Shown: in pieces, positions 7,718 to 15,265 of the stretch | How positions within the stretch are numbered: position 1 is the first letter of the stretch | Layout of the letters: each line of letters begins with the position of its first letter | Virus record (IMG/VR): IMGVR_UViG_3300046007_008960 | Coordinates: 1-24,758 of that record | Length of the DNA: 24,758 nucleotides | Source: a virus | Direction: 5' to 3' (one strand) | Made by a program: the position numbers and the translations under genes | Notes under the pieces: generated by a model | What the model was told of the DNA's origin: nothing | Database searches by the model: none | The model's input: the letters and a program-made list of their open reading frames with translations, nothing else

Positions 7718-10447
7718 TTAAGATTGCATCAATCCTTGTGGTATAAGAGTATTTACCCCACCAGAAGAGAGTAAACTTCCACCACCTCCCATTGGGATTG
7801 GTTTTACAACTTCTTTCTCAACTGGTTGTATCATCACAATAACTTCAGGTTGTTCATAGTCTGCATAATCCTGAAGAATACTTGCAAGTTGTGGTTTAGT
7901 TTTTGCAACATTTAACTTTTCTAAAATCCCAGGAGCAAGTCTATCAAGTCCTGCGGTTGTATCACCATCAAAAACAAATTCTTGTCTTCCATCTTCGGCA
8001 AGTGTTGCAAATGTTGGACGATAAACTCTTCCTCCACGTTTAAACGCAACATGAACATGGTGATAATGATTATATGGATCTATTAACCCAACTTTTTTTC
8101 CATCCTTGATACTAAATCCAAGAGGAGTATATAATATTTCTTTAGCAGTTGAACCAAATCTTTTTACCAATGTTTGTGCTAATTTTAACTGTTCTGGTGT
8201 TCCTCCACCCACAGAATCATTAGAAAAATCCATAGCCCTTCCAAGTCCATGATATCCAGGATCTCCAGGTCTTGTATGAGAATATAAAGGAACACCAAAA
8301 CTTTCAGCAATTCTTCTCGCTTCTTGTAGACTTCCCTGTTCACCACCCAATGGAAGAAATCCTCCTGCAGTAGGTGCTTTATATACAGTGATTGCAGGAG
8401 AACCAGCAGATCTTTGTGCTATTGATAGATAACGTTTATAAGATCCCGTCTTATAAACTGTCCAAGCACCAAATCCCTGACTTTGTTTGATTAGTTTTGC
8501 AGCATGTGCATTTACTACAGGATCTTTTAATTCCTCATCATTACCAATACCAAATTGTCTTCTTCTTTCTGGTCCAAGATCACCAATCATATTAATCTGC
8601 CATAATCCATAAGAATTATCTGGTGGTTTATTGTTATGAGCGTTTGAATTACCTCCAGATTCAGCCATAGCAATAGCAGCCATAATAACAGCATCAGAGT
8701 CACTAAAACCAGCGCCTTTAGCCAGTCCAATTAATTGTTCAATTGTTATGTTTCCTCTAGGGAGAGATCCTCTTGCTAATTCTCCACCCATAGAACCAGG
8801 AGGACCATATCCACCAGGAAGTCCCATCTCATTTCTCAATGACTGAAATATTTCATTAACTCTACTATCCAACATCACACCAAAAACTTTACTAATGAGC
8901 GTTCCAATGTTGTATCCGACATTTGAATCTTGTTCCAACATTCTTGGAACAATTCCACCTTCAGCAAGTCCTGCTATCGTTCTTGAAATATCTCCAAGAG
9001 TTGAAGTAATATTATTATCAATAACCCCCTGAATAAAAGATCCAAATGAATTTGCAACTGATTTAAAAATTCTTTTATCTGGTTTTTGTCCTAGTGCTAA
9101 ATCAATCGAAGCACCCATTAAGTTTCCAAATAAAGGAATTTTCTTAAGAGAGCTTGAGGTCTGTTTTAATACTCTTAATGGACTTTTTGTTTTTGGATCT
9201 TTATCATCACCATATAATTTAACAAGTTCATTAATTCCACCAACATCTTTACCTGGAACTGATGGTTGGGGGGAAATCTTTTGTGGCGTTGTTCTATATT
9301 TTTTTATCGACCTTCCAACTTTTCCACCAACTGCTTGTCCACTTCTCGTAGTGACTGAACCACCTTGAGCACGTCCCTTTTTGGGAGATTTTGGACCAGC
9401 AAAAGTATCATATAAAGCACCACCAACAATATCTCCCAATATTCCACCAAGTATTGTACCTGCTAGTGGAACAGGAATTAATGATCCTAAAGCTGCTCCA
9501 GTAGTTGCACCTACCGCTTTTGCTGCAGCTCTTCCAGGATCTTCTCCTAATGCAAGATTAATTGAAAAATCAATTAATCCACCGATAATTGGAATTCTAC
9601 CAAAACTTTTTCCTACTAAACGTGCTGCTCTTTTTCCAAATTGTTGCTTTGCAACTTGTTTTAAGTTTTTTGTTCCAAATCTCTGTACAAAGGGTTTTTC
9701 TCCAAATCTTTTAAGGTATCTTTGTTGTGTTTTTTTAGATACTTTTCTACCAGAAACATCAAATCCAACTTTTCCACCTTTTCCACCAAATCCACCTTTT
9801 GGAGAAGATCCTTTGCTCGCAAGCATTCCAAAAATAATCGCAGCATTTACAAAATCATTCAGAGAATTGGAAAACTTATCAAATAACTTTACCGTCGAAT
9901 CTCCACCAACGTCCTTTAAAAATCCACGAGTAGCATCCGACGCTTTATATCCCCAATCAATAAAAGACATAATTCCATTCAATACGTTTCCAGAAAAATC
10001 CTCAAGGAATTTTGCTACTGGTTCTATTTTTTTAGTGAATAAAATTATCTCAGGAAGATACTTATTAAATTTAGTAAAAGCAGTTCCAAGAAAAGTAAAG
10101 AATAAAAATCTTTTAACAGATTCCAAAAGACCAACCTTAGGCATCGTTGGTAATGATTTTTCAGGAGTTTTATAATCTTTTTTCTTTTCTAATAAACTTT
10201 CTTTCTCTTTTCTTTTTTCATTTTCTTTATCTTTTTTACTATCCTTGGATTCTTTGTTAGTAAGTAAAAGAGTATTTTTTAAAAGTTTATTTACTTCAAT
10301 AGCCTTTACTTTGATTTCATCAACATCTTTATAAACTGTTAATGAAGAATTTGGTGCTAAAAATTTTGATACTTCTGTAGAAGAAGACTTCACAATTGAT
10401 GATGAAGATTTTGCAGATGGTAAGAATTTTTGAGTATTAATAGCCAT
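7718..10447 (-). CDS. Tape-measure/hub-like protein with lytic transglycosylase-like and M15-peptidase-like domains (909 aa)
   Basis: Residues 1-100 are Ser/Lys-rich and low complexity. Residues 101-350 hold hydrophobic helices, including TFLGTAFTKF (118-127) shared with the next upstream protein, and a Gly-rich hydrophobic stretch (300-345) typical of tape measures. IPIIGGLIDFSINLALGEDP (285-304) is echoed by IPLFGNLMGASIDLALGQKP (437-456), an internal repeat. Residues ~565-680 look like an SLT/lysozyme fold, with AESGG (catalytic-type E596) and YGLWQINM (613-620). Residues ~705-805 look like an M15-type peptidase, with HGLGRAMDF (H733, D740) and HYHHVHVAF (H797, H799). The C-terminus has EDGRQEFVFDGDTTAGLD. 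It would measure tail length and cut peptidoglycan, both glycan and peptide bonds, during DNA entry. It is adjacent to gp27. Enzyme folds are recognised from motifs; activity is inferred. Confidence 0.8.
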   Translation of the reverse strand: MAINTQKFLPSAKSSSSIVKSSSTEVSKFLAPNSSLTVYKDVDEIKVKAIEVNKLLKNTLLLTNKESKDSKKDKENEKRKEKESLLEKKKDYKTPEKSLPTMPKVGLLESVKRFLFFTFLGTAFTKFNKYLPEIILFTKKIEPVAKFLEDFSGNVLNGIMSFIDWGYKASDATRGFLKDVGGDSTVKLFDKFSNSLNDFVNAAIIFGMLASKGSSPKGGFGGKGGKVGFDVSGRKVSKKTQQRYLKRFGEKPFVQRFGTKNLKQVAKQQFGKRAARLVGKSFGRIPIIGGLIDFSINLALGEDPGRAAAKAVGATTGAALGSLIPVPLAGTILGGILGDIVGGALYDTFAGPKSPKKGRAQGGSVTTRSGQAVGGKVGRSIKKYRTTPQKISPQPSVPGKDVGGINELVKLYGDDKDPKTKSPLRVLKQTSSSLKKIPLFGNLMGASIDLALGQKPDKRIFKSVANSFGSFIQGVIDNNITSTLGDISRTIAGLAEGGIVPRMLEQDSNVGYNIGTLISKVFGVMLDSRVNEIFQSLRNEMGLPGGYGPPGSMGGELARGSLPRGNITIEQLIGLAKGAGFSDSDAVIMAAIAMAESGGNSNAHNNKPPDNSYGLWQINMIGDLGPERRRQFGIGNDEELKDPVVNAHAAKLIKQSQGFGAWTVYKTGSYKRYLSIAQRSAGSPAITVYKAPTAGGFLPLGGEQGSLQEARRIAESFGVPLYSHTRPGDPGYHGLGRAMDFSNDSVGGGTPEQLKLAQTLVKRFGSTAKEILYTPLGFSIKDGKKVGLIDPYNHYHHVHVAFKRGGRVYRPTFATLAEDGRQEFVFDGDTTAGLDRLAPGILEKLNVAKTKPQLASILQDYADYEQPEVIVMIQPVEKEVVKPIPMGGGGSLLSSGGVNTLIPQGLMQS

Positions 10448-10448
10448 A

Positions 10449-12458
10449 TTATCCTATACCATAAGTTGCAAGATTAAGTTGTCTCGCTGCAGTATTTTGC
10501 GAAGGAGAAAACTCTGGAATAGTCATTGTACCAGTTTTACCTTGAGGTGCAGATCCTCCACCAGATGCTATTGGAGGAAGCGTTATAACAGTAGGAGTTT
10601 TTTTCTTACTTGGACTTAATGATGGAATCGCACTTGATTGTGGACCCAATAGCAATTTTCTTTGCTCTCCTACAGTAGACCTACCAAATTCTTTCATCAT
10701 ATATTCGTTAGCATCTTTTTGGGACATTGTGCCTAATTTATGTCCCAAAATCTCTTCTATTTGTTCGACTCTTCCACCTTTACCTTTTCCAAGGTACTTA
10801 TTTTCCACCATATTAACTAAACCTCGTTCAAATCTTGAACCTTTTGGTTTTGGTCTTGTTGGTGACGTTGACGATGTTGCTCCAGATGGTCTAGTAGTGC
10901 TAATATGTCTCCCAAACATATCCAAATCAAGATAATCTGAGGCTCCTTGTTGTGCTCTTAATTTATTATATCTTTCTACAGATTGTTTTGTATAAGTTTT
11001 ACTTAATGGAAGTCTTTTTCTGCTACCAATATTAAATCCCATAAATTTTCTTTGAAATCCAAGATCCATCCCAGTTGGAGCCATTACTGTTCCAGTACCT
11101 CTACTGAGAAATTCACCAATAGACCCGATCATTCCACCGCCTTGTGCTAGTTGAATATTATTCACCATTTTGGGAATATTAGTTCCTCCAGCAGATTTAT
11201 TTAAATTTAAGAAGAAGTTTGCACCATATCTATCAACTGCTTTTTTGGACATCATAATTTCACCAGGTTGAGCAGCAACTAACTGAGTATCAGGTCCTGC
11301 TCCTGTTATTTTTAACCCACTACCATCATCAATAGATCCACCACCAGCAAATGCAATATCGTTAATATTAACTTCGTTAGAAATTCTTTTGACTTTACCA
11401 CCACCAGATAATGCCCCAAAAGGTCCCAATTTTGAAAATGTTTCACCAAACATTGCCCAAGGTGATGACTTTGCCTGATCAACTTCTTTCTTAACAACTT
11501 CAGGTTTTACATTTCTTTGTTGCGCTTCTCTTCCTATTTGCTTGTTCTCTTCACCTTGCCTCCACATTTCTGCGCCCAGAGTTAAAGCACCTGCTGCAAC
11601 AGCCGATGCAGCAAGGGGATTAGTCATTGCAAAACGAGCAATACCTTTTATTAAGGTAGCAGTAATTGATCTAACAAATCTTCCTAGTGTTGTTCCAAAT
11701 AAGATATATGCTGCTAATAAAGATGGCCAATGATCTTTTAAAAATCTACTAATTGATTTTATCTTTTCAGCATTTTCTGGATTATTTGCCCACTTTACAA
11801 ATTTTGTAAATGCTGTACCTAAAAAAGTATAATAAAGAAAATTAAATATTTTATCCAGAATACCACGAACGGGAGCAAGAAGTTTTGTGGTTATCTTTTT
11901 AATTCTATCAATTGATTTTTCTAATACAGATTCACTCAATCCTCTCTTTTTATTTTCTCTTTCCTTCCTCTTATCATCATTCTCCTTTTTCATCAGTTTA
12001 AACTGATTCAAGAGATTTGAATAAATTGATTCAAAAACTGATTTTATTTGGGCAATATTATCATAAAAACTTTTATTCTGTTCAGAATTAGCGTCTTGAG
12101 AAATACTGCCTATAGTAGGTCCAAGAAATAACTTTTTAGTTGACGCTTGAATTCTTTTAACAGACCCACCTATATTTTTTACGTTTATCTTACCTCTTTT
12201 TACCTTAAATCTACCTGCCTTTCCCCTTACCCTTTTAAATTCTTCGGTTACAAGCATAACCTCTTCTGTAGGAATTGACTTTTTGGTCATCCTACCTTTG
12301 ACCATTGCTTCTTTTAGAAGAGTCAAATAAGTATCATAATCTAAGTCAAAAACGTCTTCCAGACCAAGAAGTCTCAGAATTCTTTCATCGATTTTCTCTT
12401 CGACAAAATTCTGATCTTTTGAAGTATCAATAGACATTTTTGATGGATTATCAGCCAT
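10449..12458 (-). CDS. Tape-measure-like tail/hub protein, paralogue of the following gene (669 aa)
   Basis: Likely a tail tape-measure or hub-associated protein occupying the place of T4 gp28/gp29. Residues 1-200 are highly basic and partly coiled (LNQFKLMKKENDDKRKEREN near 150). Hydrophobic helices follow: FLYYTFLGTAFTKFVKW (207-223), WPSLLAAYILFGTTLGRF (244-261) and an Ala-rich stretch (277-297). A conserved phage motif, QPGEIMMSKKAVDRYGANFF (397-416), is typical of tape-measure C-terminal regions. It shares TFLGTAFTKF and a Gly-rich, Pro-x-Ile C-terminal tail with the 909-residue protein, so the two are probably diverged duplicates; this one has no hydrolase domain. The ATG overlaps the end of gp51 by eight bases. 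Which of the two sets tail length cannot be told from sequence. Confidence 0.7.
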   Translation of the reverse strand: MADNPSKMSIDTSKDQNFVEEKIDERILRLLGLEDVFDLDYDTYLTLLKEAMVKGRMTKKSIPTEEVMLVTEEFKRVRGKAGRFKVKRGKINVKNIGGSVKRIQASTKKLFLGPTIGSISQDANSEQNKSFYDNIAQIKSVFESIYSNLLNQFKLMKKENDDKRKERENKKRGLSESVLEKSIDRIKKITTKLLAPVRGILDKIFNFLYYTFLGTAFTKFVKWANNPENAEKIKSISRFLKDHWPSLLAAYILFGTTLGRFVRSITATLIKGIARFAMTNPLAASAVAAGALTLGAEMWRQGEENKQIGREAQQRNVKPEVVKKEVDQAKSSPWAMFGETFSKLGPFGALSGGGKVKRISNEVNINDIAFAGGGSIDDGSGLKITGAGPDTQLVAAQPGEIMMSKKAVDRYGANFFLNLNKSAGGTNIPKMVNNIQLAQGGGMIGSIGEFLSRGTGTVMAPTGMDLGFQRKFMGFNIGSRKRLPLSKTYTKQSVERYNKLRAQQGASDYLDLDMFGRHISTTRPSGATSSTSPTRPKPKGSRFERGLVNMVENKYLGKGKGGRVEQIEEILGHKLGTMSQKDANEYMMKEFGRSTVGEQRKLLLGPQSSAIPSLSPSKKKTPTVITLPPIASGGGSAPQGKTGTMTIPEFSPSQNTAARQLNLATYGIG

Positions 12459-12615
12459 TTTGTGCTTGCTTGGCTTTTTCTTCTTCTAAATGATTTTTCA
12501 AAAGAGCTACATAGATATCTCTTTCCCAAGGCATCATATTTTCAACCTCCGTTAATGAATATTTATGGTACTGCATTAACGCAAAATTTAATTTAAAATA
12601 ACTTTCAAGGTCCAT
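12451..12615 (-). CDS. 51: gp51-like baseplate hub assembly catalyst (54 aa)
   Basis: A short reading frame between gp26 and the first tape-measure-like gene: ATG at 12615, TGA at 12451. The product has FKLNFALMQYHKYSLTEVEN and MMPWERDIYVALLKNH, a pattern (short helix, H/QKYSLxEVExM, PWERDIYVxLL, then a charged helix) that matches the gp51-type hub assembly factor of T4-like phages and echoes the tail-assembly chaperones (G/GT type) of other tailed phages. Spacing to the gp26 stop is 11 bases, and the 3' end overlaps the next ATG by eight bases, a tight coupling. In T4, gp51 acts catalytically in hub assembly and is not a stable virion part. The reading frame is certain as an open frame; the gp51 name rests on motif plus position after gp26. 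Confidence 0.8.
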   Translation of the reverse strand: MDLESYFKLNFALMQYHKYSLTEVENMMPWERDIYVALLKNHLEEEKAKQAQNG

Positions 12616-12626
12616 ATGGACCAGTG

Positions 12627-13343
12627 CTATGCGAAAAAATCAGATAATCCCTCCAGAACTACTTCACTCTTAACTTTAGTTACTGGATTTTCTACGGTTA
12701 CAGTATGAGATAATTTAGGCATAGTTTCAAAGAACGATTCAATTTGTTTGAACTGAGAAGAATTCATTTGATCTAAAAATTCAACAATCTCTGCTTTAGT
12801 TACATCACTTGCAGACCATACTTCTTCCTCCGTGTAGATTTTATCTACACAAGCAGCAATCAAATCAAAAGATTGATCCATATTGTTTCCACTAATATCA
12901 AAATTATTTTTGATAAATTGGTCCAATGATGGATATTTCATTTCCATCATAATGTTTTCATCTATTTTGATTTTAGACGAATGATTTTTTTTCTTTTGAA
13001 CTTTAATATCATCAATATTGATATTTACTGGAACTGTTGTTTCACCATCATCAGGACAAATAACATTAACTTCTAAATCCTCGCCAACGGATTTACCTCT
13101 AATATTTAAAAACAGATACTCAATATCGAAGGTAGGAAGAGATTCTACTTTGATATTTTTAGTTTGTATGCAACTTTTGATAACTGCTTTGATTGCGGTT
13201 GTAATTTCTTTTATATCTTCGCTTTCAAGAGCTAGTACTAATAATTTTTCCTCTCTTACAAGAAAAGGTCGATATTGAATGGGTTTTCCAGTCGAAGGCA
13301 ATTCCAACTCATATGTTGGCGTAGAAATTTGTGGTAAAGGCAT
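12627..13343 (-). CDS. 26: gp26-like baseplate hub protein (238 aa)
   Basis: It starts MPLPQISTPTYELELPSTGK and continues with IQYRPFLVREEKLLVLALES, the signature of the T4 gp26 baseplate-hub family (also seen in phage tail-assembly proteins of this group). The family is about 200-240 residues, so the length is normal. Residues 80-115 contain a small insertion with VICPDDGETTVPVNI (a lone cysteine, no zinc site). A C-terminal acidic helical region (EVWSASDVTKAEIVEFLDQM) follows. Role: hub assembly together with gp51 and the tape-measure complex. The ATG is preceded by AGGAT at good spacing, and a CTAAATA box 26 bases upstream may start a late transcript at this gene. Confidence 0.88.
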   Translation of the reverse strand: MPLPQISTPTYELELPSTGKPIQYRPFLVREEKLLVLALESEDIKEITTAIKAVIKSCIQTKNIKVESLPTFDIEYLFLNIRGKSVGEDLEVNVICPDDGETTVPVNINIDDIKVQKKKNHSSKIKIDENIMMEMKYPSLDQFIKNNFDISGNNMDQSFDLIAACVDKIYTEEEVWSASDVTKAEIVEFLDQMNSSQFKQIESFFETMPKLSHTVTVENPVTKVKSEVVLEGLSDFFA

Positions 13344-13368
13344 AATATCCTATAAAATTCAGTGTGAT

Positions 13369-13375
13369 TATTTAG
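13369..13375 (-). promoter_or_regulatory. Candidate late promoter box CTAAATA before gp26
   Basis: In the 35-base gap between gp54 and gp26, one of the largest in the operon, the minus strand reads CTAAATA. This matches the relaxed cyanophage late motif (CTAAATA/NATAAATA) and lies 26 bases from the gp26 ATG. It would allow the hub genes to be transcribed from their own late start. Shorter and less exact than the gp4 box, so support is moderate. Confidence 0.4.
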
Positions 13376-13378
13376 TTA

Positions 13379-14140
13379 TTAAAATCCAGGTCCCTGAGAA
13401 CCAAGAGGATTTCTAGTTATATTAAATCCATTTTGTTCGAATTGTCCTGTAGTATCCACCCCAAATTGAGGATTTGTAAATATGGGATTTCCTTGAAATG
13501 ATGAAGAATTTTCTGTTGGTGCTGATAAAGAATCAACGATATACCTTGTATAAACAAAAGAAACCGTCAATTTCAATAAACTAGAAGAATCATAAGAGAC
13601 AGGCATAGAATTAATACTAACAGGAAATGCCTCCAAGAACCTATATCTCAAAATATTTCCTGCAAAATCTCTTTCAAATTTATTAATGTAAATCTCTGTT
13701 TTGTAAGCTTTTGGAAATTGAACTCGATAATGATAAAGTTTTGAATTTATTCCTCCCCTAACCTCAGTTGCAAACTGTTCATCAACAATATAACTCATCC
13801 AATTCTCAAAAAATCTGATGATCTTATGATCAGAGTCTACATAACAAGTAAAATCTGCCCTGTCGTCATATAATCTTCTATAAGCATGTCTTTGTGTTAC
13901 TCCAGTAAAATCATTATTAATTTCAAATGTAGTCAGTGTTGATCCTGGTAAAGAAGCTTCTGAACATGAAAGCGAATAAAATTCGGAATCTGCATCATAA
14001 TTAACACCTCTTATCCTTGACCAATCTCTCACAGTTTGTGGGGGATTAAACCAAACTTGATAATGAGAAGTTAATGCTGGGGATAAAAGCTTTGACTTCA
14101 CGCTCGACATTCTAAGAGATCTTGGAGCTGGAGCAGCCAT
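13379..14140 (-). CDS. 54: gp54-like baseplate tail-tube initiator (253 aa)
   Basis: The chain has a tail-tube-type fold signature: a long N-terminal strand region (SHYQVWFNPPQTVRDWSRIR), SLSCSEASLPGSTLTTFEIN, DFTGVTQRHAYRRLYDDRAD, FTCYVDSDHKIIRFFENWMS, then KTEIYINKFERDFAGNILRY with RFLEAFPVSINSMPVSYDSS. Tube, initiator and cap proteins of T4-like phages share this strand-helix-strand order. As gp48 is identifiable on the opposite strand nearby, this is most simply gp54, on which the tail tube starts to polymerise. T4 gp54 is about 320 residues, so this one is shorter. A Ser/Asn/Gly-rich tail follows residue ~215. It is the first gene of the minus-strand operon and diverges from gp4 over 40 bases. 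Confidence 0.7.
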   Translation of the reverse strand: MAAPAPRSLRMSSVKSKLLSPALTSHYQVWFNPPQTVRDWSRIRGVNYDADSEFYSLSCSEASLPGSTLTTFEINNDFTGVTQRHAYRRLYDDRADFTCYVDSDHKIIRFFENWMSYIVDEQFATEVRGGINSKLYHYRVQFPKAYKTEIYINKFERDFAGNILRYRFLEAFPVSINSMPVSYDSSSLLKLTVSFVYTRYIVDSLSAPTENSSSFQGNPIFTNPQFGVDTTGQFEQNGFNITRNPLGSQGPGF

Positions 14141-14141
14141 T

Positions 14142-14149
14142 TATAAATA
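14142..14149 (+). promoter_or_regulatory. T4-type late promoter TATAAATA before gp4
   Basis: A perfect TATAAATA lies in the 40-base divergent gap between gp54 and gp4, pointing toward gp4. Its 3' end is 32 bases from the gp4 ATG, giving an expected start near 14160. T4-like phages use gp55/gp33/gp45 with this box, and gp33 is encoded in this window. A TATAAT at 14161-14166 in the same gap lacks a good -35 partner. No comparably clear box points toward gp54. Confidence 0.75.
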
Positions 14150-14180
14150 ATTTTACCTTATATAATATGTATGCGAGATA

Positions 14181-14627
14181 ATGGCAGAAAGTATAAAGAG
14201 CAGGTACAAACCATCCCATCCCAAAAAATATAAAGGCAATCCAAATAATATTATTTGTAGAAGTAGTTGGGAAAGAAAATTCTGTACTTGGTGCGATCTA
14301 AATGAAAACATTTTAGAATGGGGATCTGAAGAATTTTCAATTAAATATTTTGATCCCGTAAAAAATAAAGTTAGAAGATATTATCCAGATTTTATCATTA
14401 AAGTTGCTGAAAAAACTGGAAAAATTAAAACCTATGTGATTGAAATCAAACCAAAAAAACAAACTATGCCTCCCAACCCAAATCCCAAAAAGAAAACCAA
14501 AAGTTGGTTAAATGAGATATACACCTGGGAAACTAATAATGCAAAGTGGAAAGCTGCAGATGAATTTTGCAAGGACCACTTGCTTGAATTTAAGATTATA
14601 ACAGAAGATGAATTGGGAATCAAGTAA
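14181..14627 (+). CDS. 4: gp4-like head completion protein (148 aa)
   Basis: Strong match to T4 gp4 (about 150 residues): YKPSHPKKYKGNPNNIICRS, SSWERKF, EWGSEEFSIKYFDPVKNKVR, RYYPDFII, KTYVIEIKPKKQT, then TKSWLNEIYTWETNNAKWKA and FKIITEDELG line up in order. The spacing E31 ... D70 ... E88-x-K90 is the PD-(D/E)XK nuclease-like core of this family. gp4 acts at the last step of head maturation, with gp50 in T4, before head-tail joining. It is the first plus-strand gene, under the TATAAATA late box, and its TAA overlaps the next ATG by one base (TAATG). Confidence 0.95.
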   Translation: MAESIKSRYKPSHPKKYKGNPNNIICRSSWERKFCTWCDLNENILEWGSEEFSIKYFDPVKNKVRRYYPDFIIKVAEKTGKIKTYVIEIKPKKQTMPPNPNPKKKTKSWLNEIYTWETNNAKWKAADEFCKDHLLEFKIITEDELGIK

Positions 14628-15265
14628 TGAAAACTCTTTTTGAAGAAATTAAGGAAGAGTTAGATTTAGAAGCGGGAGATTCTCCATTTTTCTATAGAAG
14701 AGCACTTAAAAGACTAGTTCAAAAATATCAACAACAGCCAACAAGATTTATTCGGGAAGAAAGACAAGATAATAGTGATGCTGAAGAAGAAAGAGATAAA
14801 AATTTATTAAGAACTGTTCCCAAAGTTGGGCACATGTTCATGTTTGAATATGAGTCTGTGACGAAGAATTCAAGATATTATGATAAATTTCCCTTAGTTT
14901 ATGTGTTATCAACTTCTGGAGATAGTTTTATTGGAGCAAATTTTCATTACATTGAACCAAGAAGAAGAATGATTGTTCTAGACAATCTAAAAGAAGGAAG
15001 AATAACAATTCCTTACAATTGCATATCTAAATATAATATGAGTCAAGTGCAAGGTTTATATTTAGATATTGCGTTTAGTGAATGGAATGCTGTTTGTTTA
15101 ATTCCCATTGAAACTTTTGTAAATTATAAAAATGGTGAAGAAAAACCTGTAAAGACTATTGATGTTTGGACTGAAACGAATAAAACTTTCAGAAAGATGC
15201 TAAAGGTAAATAGACAATACAGAGGATATGGTAAAAACGATTCCGACTTCAAAGGAGATGAATAA
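14627..15265 (+). CDS. Conserved phage protein of unknown function (212 aa)
   Basis: I recognise this as a type of protein conserved in marine T4-like phages but cannot assign a function. Residues 1-60 are helical and charged (with DNSDAEEERDKN). The core (70-160) is beta-rich: VGHMFMFEYESVTKNSRYYD, KFPLVYVLST, SFIGANFHYIEPRRRM, GRITIPYNCISKYNMSQVQG and LYLDIAFSEWNAVCLIPIET. The C-terminus is basic (TFRKMLKVNRQYRGYGK). The pattern YYDKFPLVYVLS...GANFHYI...SKY is also found in proteins near head-completion genes in other phages. Position between gp4 and gp48, with one-base overlaps on both sides, suggests a late virion or assembly role. DNA-end protection (gp2-like) is a possibility I cannot support from motifs. 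Confidence 0.7.
   Translation: MKTLFEEIKEELDLEAGDSPFFYRRALKRLVQKYQQQPTRFIREERQDNSDAEEERDKNLLRTVPKVGHMFMFEYESVTKNSRYYDKFPLVYVLSTSGDSFIGANFHYIEPRRRMIVLDNLKEGRITIPYNCISKYNMSQVQGLYLDIAFSEWNAVCLIPIETFVNYKNGEEKPVKTIDVWTETNKTFRKMLKVNRQYRGYGKNDSDFKGDE

Noticed and set aside
9381-10175. Long plus-strand open frame (264 codons) opposite the 909-residue tape-measure-like gene
   Set aside because: Its product is Pro/Phe-rich and low in sense, typical of the antisense of an AT-rich Lys/Gly-rich gene; the minus frame has clear domains.
12560-12567. CATAAATA on the minus strand, late-promoter-like
   Set aside because: It lies inside the gp51 coding region, encoding the conserved HKYS, about 93 bases before the next start; probably codon-driven.
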